Source: Oryza sativa Japonica Group
Taxonomy: Eukaryota > Streptophyta > Magnoliopsida > Poales > Poaceae
Length of the DNA stretch: 64,000 nt
Assembly: GCF_034140825.1 (NCBI RefSeq)
Contig: NC_089035.1
Span: 40,457,001-40,521,000, forward strand
Direction: 5' to 3'
A model generated the notes under the pieces. The model worked only from the letters and a program-made list of their open reading frames with translations, did no database searches and was not told the DNA's origin. This document shows positions 10,281 through 22,973 of this stretch, in pieces (positions within the stretch are counted from its first letter, which is position 1; each line of letters opens with the position of its first letter). Position numbers and translations under genes: made by a program.

Positions 10281-12936
10281 TCTTTTTTTCATGTCCCGTT
10301 ATCCCAACAGACCCATAATATTTAATTCTTTCCTACAGATAAGCAAGTAGATTATCCACTAGTTTCTCATCCCATCTGCATTATTTTACCTAAAAAGAGC
10401 AGCACTCTGTGTAAACACCTCTCTATCTGTTACCACCTGTCAACCTCTGAGAGGGAGAGTGGCAGTAAAGGTGGTGGCTTTTGGGAGCAAGTCCTGGGGC
10501 TGTATGATGATGGCAAACAATGAGTGTGCGTGTCCGATGCTTTTGTCACGCACTGACCGGGTGATAGTCGATGGAGGGCCGGGGCGGTGGTCGTCCCGGC
10601 CGGCCGCCCGGTCGGCAGCGCCTGCCCGCGGCCGGGCTGCGGCTGGACTCGAGGACACGCATGTTTAGCGAGAAAGCAGCGAAAGGTGGCCGCTTTTCTT
10701 TCCAACCATGGCCAAATCACAATGATTCCTTGGTTGGCCGGCCCCCCCTCTGCACGCTTTGCCCGCGCCATGCGCCTTTAATTTCCCACCCCCCTGCCTT
10801 TTTCACCACTTCGCCATTACGGTGACCAGGTCCAGGCTTTGATTACAGCCGTGACGAAACCTGCGTAATCTTGTGTACTTTTGGGTGTGTTCTTTCTCCC
10901 TTTCCTAATTTCTATAGTACTAGCTTGCTTTTTGTGCGTACGCTTTTCAAACTATTAAATATTATTATAATTGCTTTGAAATCATAGTAATCTATTTTAA
11001 TTTTTTTAATTAGTACTTAATTAATTATATACTGATCTGTTTCTTTTTTACAAGTGTGAAGGATTAGTTTATAATCCACTATACGAACACAGTATTACCG
11101 TGGCATTTGGCGCTTCCTAACTCCAAAGCTTGTAAACGGTGATTTTCCTAAAAAGAAAGTTATATAAAATATTCTTTAAATACTTTTTAGAATATCTTTT
11201 ACGTTTATAAGAGTTAATTATTAATTTGTTTATACTCTCAGATAACTATAGAAAAATCATCAATTTCAGCTATCTCAAGCAGTGCCTAACTGCCTACTTA
11301 CCTGTGGCTCTGGGCTGTCATTTCGATAGGAAAGGAGAAAGTTCTGTACTTAGTAGTACTAGTAGATGGAAGAACTAGTACATTACTTATTACGGAAAAC
11401 AAGTTACGAATTGCTGCTGATTAGCTCGTGTGTGTATAGTCGTCGTACGTTGAGTATGAGTCAGGTGCGTGAGGTCTTGTACTCTTGTGTATGATGTGTG
11501 TCATGACCCTTTTCTGAAAGTCATTCGGTGTGCCACTACTAGTCAGTTCGCCAGAGCATGTATGGTGGTACTATGGTATGATGCTGAAGTTACATGATGG
11601 TGGTACTCGGTAGTACTTGGGTATAATAATACATTCTTGGTAAAGAGAGGAGTTCATGATTATGTATGTATGATCACCCCATTGGCACCATGTATTACCA
11701 CGCAATCAGTTAAAGCAACTTTAATTTAGCCAAGTTGGTATTACTACCTGCAAATGCTTTGGATTTTTCATGTATTGAGGTTTCAAATTAGGCTATATAC
11801 TGCACCACAAACTACAAAGTTTACAAAAGGAATTACTTCTGGCCGGTCTCAGCAAAGCAAATGGAAGCTTAAGTTTACTGCTAATCTAATCTAAAGTTGT
11901 TCTTCAGAAAACAAAAATCTAATGTAAAGTTGTCTACCTAAAGTTACATAGAGCAATGATCCGGGCCATGTACATGTGGATACATCTATATGGGCCTTTT
12001 TGTTGGGCCAGCTAAGAACCTTTCGGAATCTGCTTTGACAAAGACAGGTGCTTAGGAACCTGGCGAAAATTTTATACTTCACGGCCCACATATATAGCTA
12101 CCCAACATCTTCTTCCCCTTCTTTTTCCACTTTATCTTTCTCCAAATTTTAACATGTCTTCTCCTCCTTTTGATTAAAAGTTTACAGCCTCTCTGTTTAG
12201 GCTTTTGATGTACCCTCTCCTAATCTTTTTTTTTACCTTCTTTTTGATGGGTAGGCCTCCTAATCTTAGGTACAGTGACAGTGCAGAGTGTCACAAGTGA
12301 CATCTAGATCTGCTTTTCTTGCCAGCTATAGCTGCTGCAGGCAGCTGTAGCTAACAGTAATTAAGCTTCTGATGGTTCTCATCTACCCTACTTTGTGTAG
12401 GTAATAGACATGGTCAATTTGACTTTCTTGTTGTCCATTCCATGGCAGAGCATAACATGGGGCACCGGGACCACTGCTGTGATGCAACCCCCTGCTTTCG
12501 TTTTTGGTTTTCTCGGTTCTGAAGTTTGAACAAAAGCTGTAGCAGTGTAACCGATTATTAATCTGCAGAGGCTGCAATGCAGTTCTAAGTCACCAGGTTA
12601 TCAAACAGTAACAGTAATAGAACTGCATCTGCATAGTTAGAGACACAAATCCTAGCAGTATAGTACAATACTGTAGTGGAGTAGTAGTTACAGTGAGCAT
12701 CAGAGCATCAGTTGCAACTTGCAAGCCAAACATTCATCAGTTAGATCAGTCTGCCTTAGTAATCATGAGTTTGACAGGCATTTCATCATGCCAAGATATG
12801 ATTATAATAATTCTGTAATGCAAAGTGTCACAGCCAAAATAGGACTTTTGTGCATATTCTCCCACTCAAACAAAAGAAGACATAATATAGTTTGGTGATC
12901 AGAAAGAACATAAAAAAAATCAGAATTGGTCACGTC
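10281..12936. other. Long intergenic region
   Basis: A GC-rich island at about 10560-10800 has open frames on both strands but no family resemblance, and I do not call a gene. About 10925-11060 is a diverged copy of an element seen better at 33785-33965 and 48893-49070. The rest, including 12250-12700, holds nothing I can name. Confidence 0.4.
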
Positions 12937-12939
12937 TAA

Positions 12940-13273
12940 GGTGGTGTTTACATCCAGGGACTTAACTTAAGTCCCTGTCTTTAGACACTAATTTAGAGTA
13001 TTAAATATAGACTACTTACAAAACTAATTACATAAATAAAAGCTAATTCACGAGACAAATTTTTTAAGCCTAATTAATCTATAATTAGAGAATGTTTAAT
13101 GTAGCATCACATAGGCTAATCATGGATTAATTAGGCTCATTAGATTCGTCTCGCAAATTAGTCCAAGATTATGGATAGGTTTTATTAATAGTCTATATTT
13201 AATATTTATAATTAATTTTCAAACATACAATGTGATAGGGACTTAAAAGTTTTAGTCCCATCTAAACAGGGCC
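12940..13273. mobile_element. Tourist-like (PIF/Harbinger) MITE, 334 bp
   Basis: Flanked by TAA on both sides (12937-12939 and 13274-13276). The left end begins GGTGGTGTTTACATCCAGGG and the right end, read inverted, GGCCCTGTTTAGATGGGACT. The AT-rich interior has an inverted ATTCACGAGACAAA / TTCGTCTCGCAAATTAG pair. No ORF. A relative lacking clear ends lies at 47430-47712. Confidence 0.8.
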
Positions 13274-13404
13274 TAAGATTATAACCACTAGCACTCAGGC
13301 CAGGCCAACAAACTGTCACAGCCTCACAGGAATGCAGATAGGTTACTTTTTACTTCACTTGGCCCGGTCCATGTCCCATTCCCGGACGGAAAACTCTTTT
13401 AATC

Positions 13405-13745
13405 ACTACTAGTAAGTGGATATCCACCCGTTGATTATTATATCACCTGAATAGTTACAAAAATATTTTAAAAAATAATAAAATAGATCAATATGTAATA
13501 TATCACTCCACAAACATGTAAGTTAAAATTTAACTTTCTATAAATTGTAATGAAAATAACAAATAAAACTCAAATCAGTATAGATATATTTGCAGTTAAA
13601 TTTGTTATTTTTGTTAAGACTCTTATAAAATTTGAATTTGAACTTACATGTTTATAGAGTGATATATTACATATCAATTTATCTTGTTAATTTTTTTAAA
13701 AATTGTTTCATAATCATTTAGTTGACATAAAATAAAAAGATAGAC
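13405..13745. mobile_element. AT-rich foldback element
   Basis: The segment around 13490-13515 (ATATGTAATATATCACTC, then ACATGTAAGTT) is repeated in inverse form around 13635-13680. The outer limits are not sharp. No coding sequence. Confidence 0.6.
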
Positions 13746-14118
13746 GTTCACTCACGTGATTAGAATCCATCTCCGACCGACCGCACATACAAAGAAACTC
13801 CTACTTGGCGCAGAACGGCGGCCAACTCCAGTCCAATTCTAACCCGAGGCCCCGCCGCTGCATGCCACCATCGGCTTTCCCGCCGGTACGGCCTTGCGCC
13901 CAGCAGCATGCACATGGACACATGCAATTGCAAACGCAGCGCGCATGTGCAACAACGCGAGCAGCAATATATGAGTATCTCATCAAATCGTACGCGCGCC
14001 TGCATGCATATGGCCGGAGCCGTGTCTTCACGGCCGGCGACAAGCCGGCGAGCACATGGACGCACGTCGTCACGGGTCGCCACGGCGCGCGTGAGATCCC
14101 CCATGTACGTACACTCTC

Positions 14119-14126
14119 TATATATA
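14119..14126 (+). promoter_or_regulatory. TATA box of the first lipid-transfer gene
   Basis: TATATATA about 113 bases before the ATG at 14232, with a plausible short leader between. Confidence 0.6.
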
Positions 14127-14231
14127 CAAGGACATCGATTGACAGTACACATCGTAGCCTGCATCAACGCAGAGATCGATCGATCACAAGAACAGTAATA
14201 AGCTAGCTACCGCACCAACAGTTAATAAGAC

Positions 14232-14567
14232 ATGGCCGGCGGGAAGAAGGCGGCGGTGGCGGTGCTGCTCGTGGTGATGGTGGTTGTGTCGTTGTCGGCG
14301 GTGGCGCCGGCGGCCGCCGCAGGTGCGCCGTTCATGGTGTGTGGCGTGGACGCGGACCGGATGGCGGCGGATTGCGGGTCGTACTGCAGGGCCGGGAGCA
14401 GGGAGCGGGCGCCGCGGCGGGAGTGCTGCGACGCGGTGAGGGGCGCCGACTTCAAGTGCCTGTGCAAGTACCGCGACGAGCTGCGGGTCATGGGCAACAT
14501 CGACGCCGCCCGCGCCATGCAGATCCCGTCCAAGTGCCGCATCAAGGGCGCGCCCAAGTCGTGCTAG
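14232..14567 (+). CDS. DIR1-like lipid-transfer protein, nine cysteines
   Basis: A single-exon gene for a secreted 111-residue protein of the lipid-transfer (hydrophobic-seed/2S albumin fold) superfamily. Residues 1-30 are a signal peptide with a long V/L/A core ending in APAAAAG. The mature part has cysteines at 37, 48, 52, 65, 66, 76, 78, 102 and 111. The CC pair, CLC, GADF before CLC, and IPSKC near the end are typical of DIR1-like type 2 proteins, which carry lipids and, in Arabidopsis DIR1, long-distance defence signals. Canonical members have eight cysteines; the one at 52 is extra and would be unpaired or pair between molecules. The mature protein is basic. The paralogue at 17233 shares the layout, so these are tandem duplicates. 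Substrate and biological role here are unknown. Confidence 0.88.
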   Translation: MAGGKKAAVAVLLVVMVVVSLSAVAPAAAAGAPFMVCGVDADRMAADCGSYCRAGSRERAPRRECCDAVRGADFKCLCKYRDELRVMGNIDAARAMQIPSKCRIKGAPKSC

Positions 14568-14730
14568 AGATCTAGCTAGCTAGCTTCAGTTACGAGCCAA
14601 TAGCTAGCTAGCTAAGCTCCCGACTTAATTAATTAGTTTCAAATAATCAATGGTCCAGTAAGATTTGTACTCAATATTTGCTTCTTGGTTTGTCACAGTA
14701 TTTCATTTGGTATTGTCAAACTATATACTC

Positions 14731-14815
14731 CCTCCGTCCCTAAATATTTAACACCGTTAACTTTTTTAAACATGTTTGATCGTTCGTCTTATTTAAACTA
14801 CAACATATATATATA
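14731..14815. mobile_element. Stowaway-type MITE end fragment
   Basis: CTCCCTCCGTCCCTAAATAT after a TA, then the familiar GTTTGATCGTTCGTCTTATTT. The opposite end is not visible. Confidence 0.6.
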
Positions 14816-14997
14816 TATACCTAGAATCAAAATCTAACAAAAACAAGTTCAAATTCAGTTCAAACTTGCTTTAAACTAGTTAGTAAAGTAGTTAATGTTA
14901 ATACCTAAGTAATTGAAAAAGTTTCATACTCATTTGAATTGGGTATATACTCAATTTCAACAATGATGCCCGGGCACCATGGAGCACCAAACAAATT

Positions 14998-15000
<3 letters not shown>

Positions 15001-15035
<35 letters not shown>
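15001..15035. repeat. (TA)n microsatellite
   Basis: About 17 uninterrupted units. Confidence 0.95.
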
Positions 15036-15037
<2 letters not shown>

Positions 15038-15119
15038 TGGAACTTTTTGGTTTGCAGTATATATGGGGACTGCTATATCACGAGATCGTGTTTGAACAAG
15101 ATAATAACAACTACATAGA

Positions 15120-15290
15120 CTATTAGTGATATCTATTAAGTATCGATACTTGTGAGGTATTAAGGACCTTAATAGGTATCGAATGATATCCATCGGTACT
15201 AGATCTAGTACCCCATTGGTACTTGTTGATACCCGTTAATACCACTCGATACTCGTCGATATCAGGATGATAGCAATTGGTACCAGACCT
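15120..15290. repeat. GGTATC/GATACC-rich repeat block
   Basis: More than ten GGTA(T/C) or complementary six-base motifs in both orientations within 170 bases, able to fold on themselves. It recalls the cleaner 63-base tandem at 52918-53043. Confidence 0.55.
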
Positions 15291-15639
15291 GAGGAAGAGA
15301 GAGAAGAAGGAAGCCACGACATTGTCGGTAGGGCTAGGTCAAGAGCCTAGGACAACTCAAGGATGACGAATAGCCTGGGAGGAGGAGCAACTAGGAGGCG
15401 AAGAGGATGTCGGTAATGACGAGGAGCTCGCTATTGCACATAAGGAGCGGATCTACCTTGACAATGCGCTTTGCAAACTACTTGCAACCAACGAGGAGCT
15501 TCCCCATGATCTCCAACCAACTGCATATTTACAAACCATATATATCAGTATTATGCCTGTTTCAATTTGTACATGTCAAATTAAACCTATATATTTGTAG
15601 AATTTGTAGAGTGATGTGTCATTGATATGCATTGAAAAC

Positions 15640-16345
15640 CTTTTATAAACTATTAAGACCACACAAACGATAACTCATCTCCTTAAGAGACAATGATAAC
15701 TTATCACCGTCAGCACCCACAGGAGTGATAGATCCGCCCAGTCCAAGGATGACGGGAGTGGCGGTCTCGGACTGGGCAGATCCGCCGCCAGTGCCCATAG
15801 GAGTGGAAGATCTACCCAGTCCGAAGACGGTGGGTGTGATAGCGGTGGCCTCGGATGGCGGGAGCAACCTCGAACTAAGTGGATCCGCCATGGGATAGCG
15901 GTGGCCCATTGGAGCGGTTGATCCGCCCAATGGGAGCGGTTGATCCGCCCAATCCGACCGGCAGCTGGAACGACGATGGCGGTGCCGGCTGTGACAACGA
16001 CGACGGCCACGGTGACGACTTCAGGTGCAACGGTAATGATGGTGGCTTTGGCTGTGGCGATGATGGTGGTGGCTCCGATGACGTTGGTAGCTTCAGGAGC
16101 TATGGTTTCGACTGAATTAGTTTTTTGGAATTTTATTTTTTTTCACTGAAATTGTTTTCACAGACAGACAACATATGTGCCCACGTACGAAAACCCCATA
16201 TTTGCACGCTGTTGCGCGCGCTGCATATATGAAAATGTGTTGATTTTGGAATACACCTAAATGCAGCTGGCTGCGCATCACCCACATATGAAAATGGATT
16301 TTGGTCATCTGCGAAAATCGTTTTTAAGTAGTACCCTACCTTTTT
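15640..16345. other. GC-rich degenerate repeats and possible CACTA-type element remnant
   Basis: Between 15720 and 15960, the phrase GATCCGCCCA(A/G)T(C/G) recurs in varied form, including an exact adjacent pair of about 23 bases at 15913-15958. From about 16140 to 16340 are short repeats such as ATATGAAAATG and CTGCGAAAATCG, ending TTTTTAAGTAGTA. Read inverted this is TACTACTTAAAAA, similar to rice CACTA element ends and their subterminal repeats. No convincing protein. The CACTA assignment is tentative. Confidence 0.35.
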
Positions 16346-16639
16346 AGCGATTTCTGCTCCGTCCTGCTGCTACCGCGTACATATACAGTACCGCCTGAAT
16401 CTGGTGGCCGCCGCACGTTCCATTCGCGCCGACCATGAATTAACTTGTTCTAACACCGCGCCGTCCTTGCTCTGATCGAAGCTCTGAACACCACCCAGCC
16501 AGCCGGTCGGTCGACGAACCTGGGTAAATAACAGCCACTTGATCCACACAAGATGGCACTCCACACAGATACGTCCAACTAAAATTCCAGCCTCCTCCGT
16601 CTTGCCCATTGGCTGATTGGCTTCGCGCTGCAGTCCTCA

Positions 16640-16805
16640 CATAGGGCATGTTTGTGCAGCTTCTAAGCAGCTTTTCATCCAGATTCTGAGAAGCTGTAGT
16701 TATAAAATTTAAAAAATGAACTAAAAGCCAAAAGCGGAGAAACTCAGCTTTTCTAGATTATGATAAGCTGGCTACTAATCAGCTGCTTCTCAGAATATTA
16801 AGCTC
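16640..16805. mobile_element. MITE-like fragment (AGCAGCTTTT family)
   Basis: GCAGCTTCTAAGCAGC on the left and TCAGCTGCTTCTCAGAA on the right are loosely inverted, with AAAAGCCAAAAGC in the middle. Ends are worn and no duplication is visible. Confidence 0.4.
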
Positions 16806-17100
16806 TCTAAATATGCCGATAGAGTACTGTACCGTAATACAGACATGCATTTCACCGTACGTGCCTGCAGTAGCAGACATGCACATGTACAGATGTACTA
16901 GCGCAGTTGCGCTACCTGCATGCGTATATACGACCGTGTGCATGCATATGCATGGCCCGGGAATCCACGGCGTCTCGTGAACGTGCCGACGCGATTTGAT
17001 CTGAGCTTTGCCCATGAGTCCGTGACATAGCTAGCTAATGGAGACAAAGCTAGCGCGCGAGCACATGCACGTCACGGGCCGCGCTAACTTACCCCCACGC

Positions 17101-17107
17101 TATATAA
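17101..17107 (+). promoter_or_regulatory. TATA box of the second lipid-transfer gene
   Basis: TATATAA 126 bases before the ATG at 17233. Confidence 0.6.
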
Positions 17108-17232
17108 GCCGACCGTATATAGCCATCTTAGCTACGTACCACACAACGTACACACGACGAACCCCCACGACGCACTTAGCTAAGCTAGCGTATAGTCTCT
17201 GATCGATCCGATCTCCGACGACGACGACGACG

Positions 17233-17544
17233 ATGGCCGGTAAAGTAAGCGCGGTGGTGCTGGTGGCGTTGGTGGTGGTGGCGGCGGCGGCGGGCGGCGC
17301 GGCCGGGCTGTCGATGTGCGGCGTCGACCGGTCGGCCGTGGCGCTGTGCCGGTCGTACTGCACGGTGGGGAGCGCGGAGAAGGCGCCGACGAAGGAGTGC
17401 TGCAAGGCGGTGGCGAACGCCGACTTCCAGTGCCTCTGCGACCGCAGGGACATGCTCCGCAACCTGGAGAACATCGACGCCGACCGCGCCACGCAGATCC
17501 CGTCCAAGTGCGGCGTCCCCGGGGCCTCCTCCAGCTGCAAGTAA
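17233..17544 (+). CDS. DIR1-like lipid-transfer protein, nine cysteines (paralogue)
   Basis: A single-exon gene for a 103-residue secreted protein. Signal peptide is about residues 1-25 (V/A/L-rich, ending GGAAG). Cysteines are at 29, 39, 43, 56, 57, 67, 69, 93 and 102. The spacing and the phrases CGVD, SYC, ECC, ADFQCLC, NIDA and QIPSKC match the gene at 14232, including the extra cysteine four residues after the second. It lies 2.7 kb downstream on the same strand, so tandem duplication is the simplest origin. The mature part has diverged in charge and C-terminal sequence, so the two may differ in ligand or expression. The leader just before the ATG ends in a CGA triplet run. Function beyond lipid binding is inferred from family. 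Confidence 0.88.
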   Translation: MAGKVSAVVLVALVVVAAAAGGAAGLSMCGVDRSAVALCRSYCTVGSAEKAPTKECCKAVANADFQCLCDRRDMLRNLENIDADRATQIPSKCGVPGASSSCK

Positions 17545-18324
17545 TTTACATTAGGTGATCGAGATGATCACTCTAGCTAGCCAGCTGCAAAATCACACTC
17601 TAGCTAGCTAGATGATCGATGATCGATGATCACTAGTGTGTTTCTAGTGGTTAAATAAGTATTGTTGGTTGGTTAATTAGGGGGGGGCTAAGTATGTGAT
17701 CGATCGATTGCTAGTAGTGGCCGTGTTATGTCAGGCCATCGTCGCGTCAGCTGGATCTTATTTTGTTCTGTTGTTTTGAGTAGTTCACGTTCTGAATGTC
17801 GCCAGGCTAGCTGACATGTGCTCGTGTTGCTCTTGCATATATGCATGGCGCAGTCTGCCTGTCTCTATGTATCAATCTTGTGATTCTCTTGTACGTCATT
17901 GCTGTGTGTCTACCTTAATCGTGTTCTCATAATAAATTTTGCTGCTTGTTTTGATCTAATAATTTTGCTATCTTGTATATCTGAAATTGGCCCAGGAAGC
18001 ATTACTGATTAAACAATGGCGAGATTAATTGGATGTTTCAGTTGGCTAAAATCAAAATTTTCCCATTTTTGCATGAATTTATCAAAATTCTTGTTTCCAT
18101 ATATAATTTCTTCGTGACATGCAACGTAAGAAAATCATAAGGTATTTAGTAGCAGCAACATAAGAAGAAGAAATCAATTCCTTGGAATTTCCCCAAATGT
18201 GTTGTCTAAAATAAATTTGCATGGAATTTTCTTTTGATAATCTCTACCAAATTGCATGAAATTCTTGAGATTTCTGATCTCTGAAATTTCAGAATGCCCC
18301 AAAATTTGGAACATCAGTTATGGG
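17545..18324. other. 3' flank of the lipid-transfer gene and spacer
   Basis: About 17560-17630 has several CTAGCTAG and GATCGATC runs, probably untranslated region. A possible polyadenylation signal AATAAA is near 17931. No further gene seen. Confidence 0.4.
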
Positions 18325-19185
<861 letters not shown>

Positions 19186-19662
19186 TTTTTCTATTTGTTG
19201 GAAGCATGTAAAACACCTACTACTTCTGTGCAATCCTATTAATTGGGCCAGCACATGGACACGGGGGGAAGGAAAGATGTCCCCAATCTCCCAACATGGA
19301 CCTATTGACTGTTGAAAAATAACTCACTCGTGTCCTCCAGATTAAGGGGATCTCTAGAACGATGTGCTATCACTCGTAACCTTGTAACAAATTGGTTAGG
19401 CCCACTATGCATGTTGTTCATTGATAGGGCCCATAGTCAATGGACAATGCTACAAGCCTACAATGGCTCGATTCGAAGAGCGTATGGCACAGGATTTACC
19501 AGGAATACATACTTGCGAGGTAATTTATAAAATGTATCTCTACAAGTCCAAAGTCTATGAGTATGTCCTTCGATGTCGTTGAGACGTTGATTGTAAACTC
19601 AAGTTGAGACGTTGTTACATAGAAGTAACGGACTCAACATCAAGCAATTCATAATGAACTAA

Positions 19663-20038
19663 GGCCCTATTTGTTTCAGCTTATGATTATTATAATCTAG
19701 ATTATTAAGCCAGATTACTATAAGCTGGATTATAATAAGCTAGCATAGAATAAGCTGTGAGTTGTTTGTTTGTCTGGATTATTGAAGGCATGGATTATTG
19801 GGTTTGAAAAGCTAAAGTCTATAATGCCCTCAACTATATGTTCGGTTGATGGCATAGGTGGGTAATTTTTCTCAAGTATGTAGGGGTAGTGGGTCTTTAG
19901 CCACTCAATAATCTGAAAAAAGCTCCTCTAGAGCAGCTTATCAGATTATAATAATCTGCTATAATAATCTACTTGTTTGTTTCAGTTTACTCCTAATAAG
20001 CTAGATTATAATAATCCTAAGCTGAATCAAACAGGGCC
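19663..20038. mobile_element. Tourist-like MITE, 376 bp
   Basis: TAA lies on both sides (19660-19662 and 20039-20041). The left end GGCCCTATTTGTTTCAGCTT and the inverted right end GGCCCTGTTTGATTCAGCTT match, and both continue into ATTATTATAATCTAG. No ORF. Confidence 0.8.
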
Positions 20039-20041
20039 TAA

Positions 20042-22875
20042 ATATCATGAAATCCCTTGGAGTACCCATATGATGAAATCTCCTTTGATGTCGACTGGGC
20101 ACTCTCTCTCTTTTGGAGCTCCTCTCCTTCTCTGTGGCGAGCTATATGCCTATATAGGTAGAGTGGAGAAGATGGTCGGTCAATAGCGAAAGGCTCGGGC
20201 TACCAAGACGATATCGCCTAATTCTAGACTCTCCTTGGCTAGATCTGGCAAGGTGGCTAGTAGACAGCGGGTGGGGCGGAGGAGACCTAAGCTAGTGCAC
20301 AAAAGTGGCGACAGGGTGCGCTGGTGGTCTTGTTGGTGGTAGGACTAGAAATCAGCCCGCGGAAGGGTGTTGGTTTGGTGTGGTGGAGGGCGCATGCTGT
20401 GAACATTTGGATGGTGGAGCCTAAGATAGTGAGTGACATACCACAATGATACGATTGTACAGGGTTCCAAGCGAAAGCCTAGGCTGATGATTTGTTGGGC
20501 TAATAGCGGGTACACCTTTGGGCATGGTAATCCCCTTGTGGCACTGTTGAGGTACCTCCTTCCTCCCTATCTTGACAAGAATTTTTAAGTGAAAACCATG
20601 TCTAGGTTCCTTGGATGGGTGACGGCAGCATCCTTGGCATCGCAACCTTCGTGGTGACTTTTTTTTTGGAGACTCCGCTATGTGGCTATGTGGTACTGTT
20701 GTAGGCCTAACGACAATCGGCCATGCATAGCGATGACAGGTTTGGTGCCTGACTCCCCTCTTAGTAGCATGTGTTTGTGTGGTTGGCACATGGTTCCTAG
20801 GTGTACCAACTGCCCACGTGTGCTCTGGTACATGAACAATCTCAATAGCCTTCTGTTGATTACAGTATTTCTTGAAACTTTTTCCCTCGATCTTAATAAC
20901 ATTTGGATTGAGCACTGATAATCTATTAGACTTTGTTCGACAGGATCCTCAAATTTGACAAGGACCTCCGTGGTAACCTTGAGTTAGATCCAGTGAAGCA
21001 ACCAACATTTCTGCGACTCAACTCTAAATCTCAATTAGTGCCGAATCCGTGAAAGTAGCCATAGGAATCGTTGACATGTCAAGAGGGAAGCACGTCTATA
21101 GAGGCCCTAGAATATGATAGTCGCGGCAATGCCACAAGTCCCCAACGATTGCATCTTTTATTGGTGCATGGTTCTCCATGCAATCTGGAATTTTGCTTCC
21201 TTCATTCAGTGTTTTTAGAAGGATGGTTCTCCAAGTTTATTGGTGTAATCCTTTTGCTAGGCGATGTATCAGGGAATATATTTCCCGCTTATATACTTTT
21301 TCCTCAAGCTTTAAATACATTTTATGAGTCCTAGAAAAAAAATATTTGGATGCCTTTTTCTTACGGGTTGATTCCGTCATCCCGTAAGGTTACACCACGC
21401 TATTCTAGTTACAGAAAGAATACTTCGAGGGTCTACCTATAGTGTTCCTTTCTTCCTAAAAAAAGCCTCCTATATATTTGGCGAATATTTTTAATACTGA
21501 ACTGTAATTAACGCGTAGTGTTAATTAGTGTAACTTTCGGTACTAGATCATATTCTTAGGTGCTAGAAGGGACACGTACCTGCAGGGCCGTGAAGAACCC
21601 CAGTTGGGGGAACCACAGCCAATCATCTCTGACTCATCCCAGCAACCGTGAATCAGCTCAGGGAAAAACTGCGGAAAAACGTAATCACATATCAATGTCC
21701 TATGCTAGTAGCCTGTGGTTGTGCAACATTTCAGCACTCTACGACATGCAGAATCAGACAAAAAGGGAAAGAAGGCAAGTCCCTACAGGCTTCAACGCGT
21801 GAACTCGACCATAAAATTCAGTAACTTCTCACAGGCAGTAAGAATTTTTACGCACCGAATGCTTCATTGCGTGCAAACATGCCCTGACCTGGAAAATCAG
21901 AAGCTTGCAGTCCGCTTGAAAAAACAATATTGTTGTTAGTTTGACCAAGTTTAGATCCAGTTGCTGTCTCGTGACTCGGTGACCATCACCAGCATCTCCT
22001 AGTGGTGACTGCTTCGGAACTGAAAGCAACAAGAGCTAAACATTGCCCATATCCACCACGACCAACATCTTTAGAAAAAGAAATAGACTGATGCACCGCA
22101 GATCAGAGCTTCCATCAATTGCTTTCTGCAAGATATCCAAACTGTTCATAGTACGGCTCTGATAGTCTGATTCTCTGAATGTTGTCCCAAGATCCAGGTG
22201 CAGCCCATGCCGTCGTGTAACAGGCGGTAAGTGCCAGTGATGAACAAACAAGAGGTAACCGGCCGCAGAAAGCCAGAAATGCAAGAACCAAGCATCTCCG
22301 TCTCATTGCTTTCTCGCCCATCCTCTGCCACCCCAATAGTGCACTGCATACAACTTTTATATAACCAGATGACACGCCGTGCCTGAATGCTTCTGCATCT
22401 TCTTTTACTGAATAAGTTCCACCGCTGCTTAGATTCGCTGACTGTATCCGCTGCTCGGATGTTCCATGATTGCTACAAATAATTGTCCCCTCTTTCTACA
22501 TGCCCTAGTTCTGTAGAACAAAAAGAACAAAGAGGGTGAATTAAATGGCCAAAAAAGCATGATATTTGACTATTCATGTTCAAAATGAAGCAAATAATTA
22601 CAGAAAATACGATGCAGAAGAGCACATGTATAACGGACAAGGTGGTGCAATTGAAATAATGCAAGTTTCAGACACCTCTGCTGTGATTTTATCCTGTGTG
22701 CGCGTGCATACCAGGGAGATGAGCCATCTGGTGGTCTCCGCAGTCCCCACTGCTCCCCTTCTCGCTATACAACACTGTCTGCATGGTATGGCACAGGGAT
22801 ATGCATATGCCTGGCATGAGCAGAGCCACAGGGGTGGGCAGGCACACACACAAGAGCCATTGCACCAGCCTCCGA
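20042..22875. other. Intergenic region with an unassigned open frame
   Basis: A 164-codon minus-strand frame (20915-20421) reads basic, histidine- and cysteine-rich sequence, but no ATG-led gene or domain is secure. It may be a degraded transposon fragment. 21540-22500 is of mixed composition with no family resemblance. Nothing else is supported before the EPFL promoter. Confidence 0.35.
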
Positions 22876-22877
22876 TT

Positions 22878-22884
22878 TATATAG
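22878..22884 (+). promoter_or_regulatory. TATA box of the EPFL gene
   Basis: TATATAG 96 bases before the ATG at 22974, followed by a short pyrimidine-rich leader. Confidence 0.55.
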
Positions 22885-22973
22885 TCTCCAGCATTTGCTC
22901 CCCTTGTGTTGCTTCTCTAATCCAGGCACACCACCATCCTCCCATTCTCTATCCATTTGTTTGAAGAAGGGTT

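Noticed and set aside
10430-10825. Overlapping open frames in a GC-rich island
   Set aside because: Frames on both strands are expected at this composition, with no domain, signal peptide or splice support.
13760-14206. Frames of 130 codons just before the first lipid-transfer gene
   Set aside because: They overlap the TATA box and leader of a secure gene and show no family resemblance.
20421-20915. 164-codon histidine/cysteine-rich minus-strand frame
   Set aside because: No identifiable domain or convincing gene context. It may be a transposon fragment, but I cannot support that.
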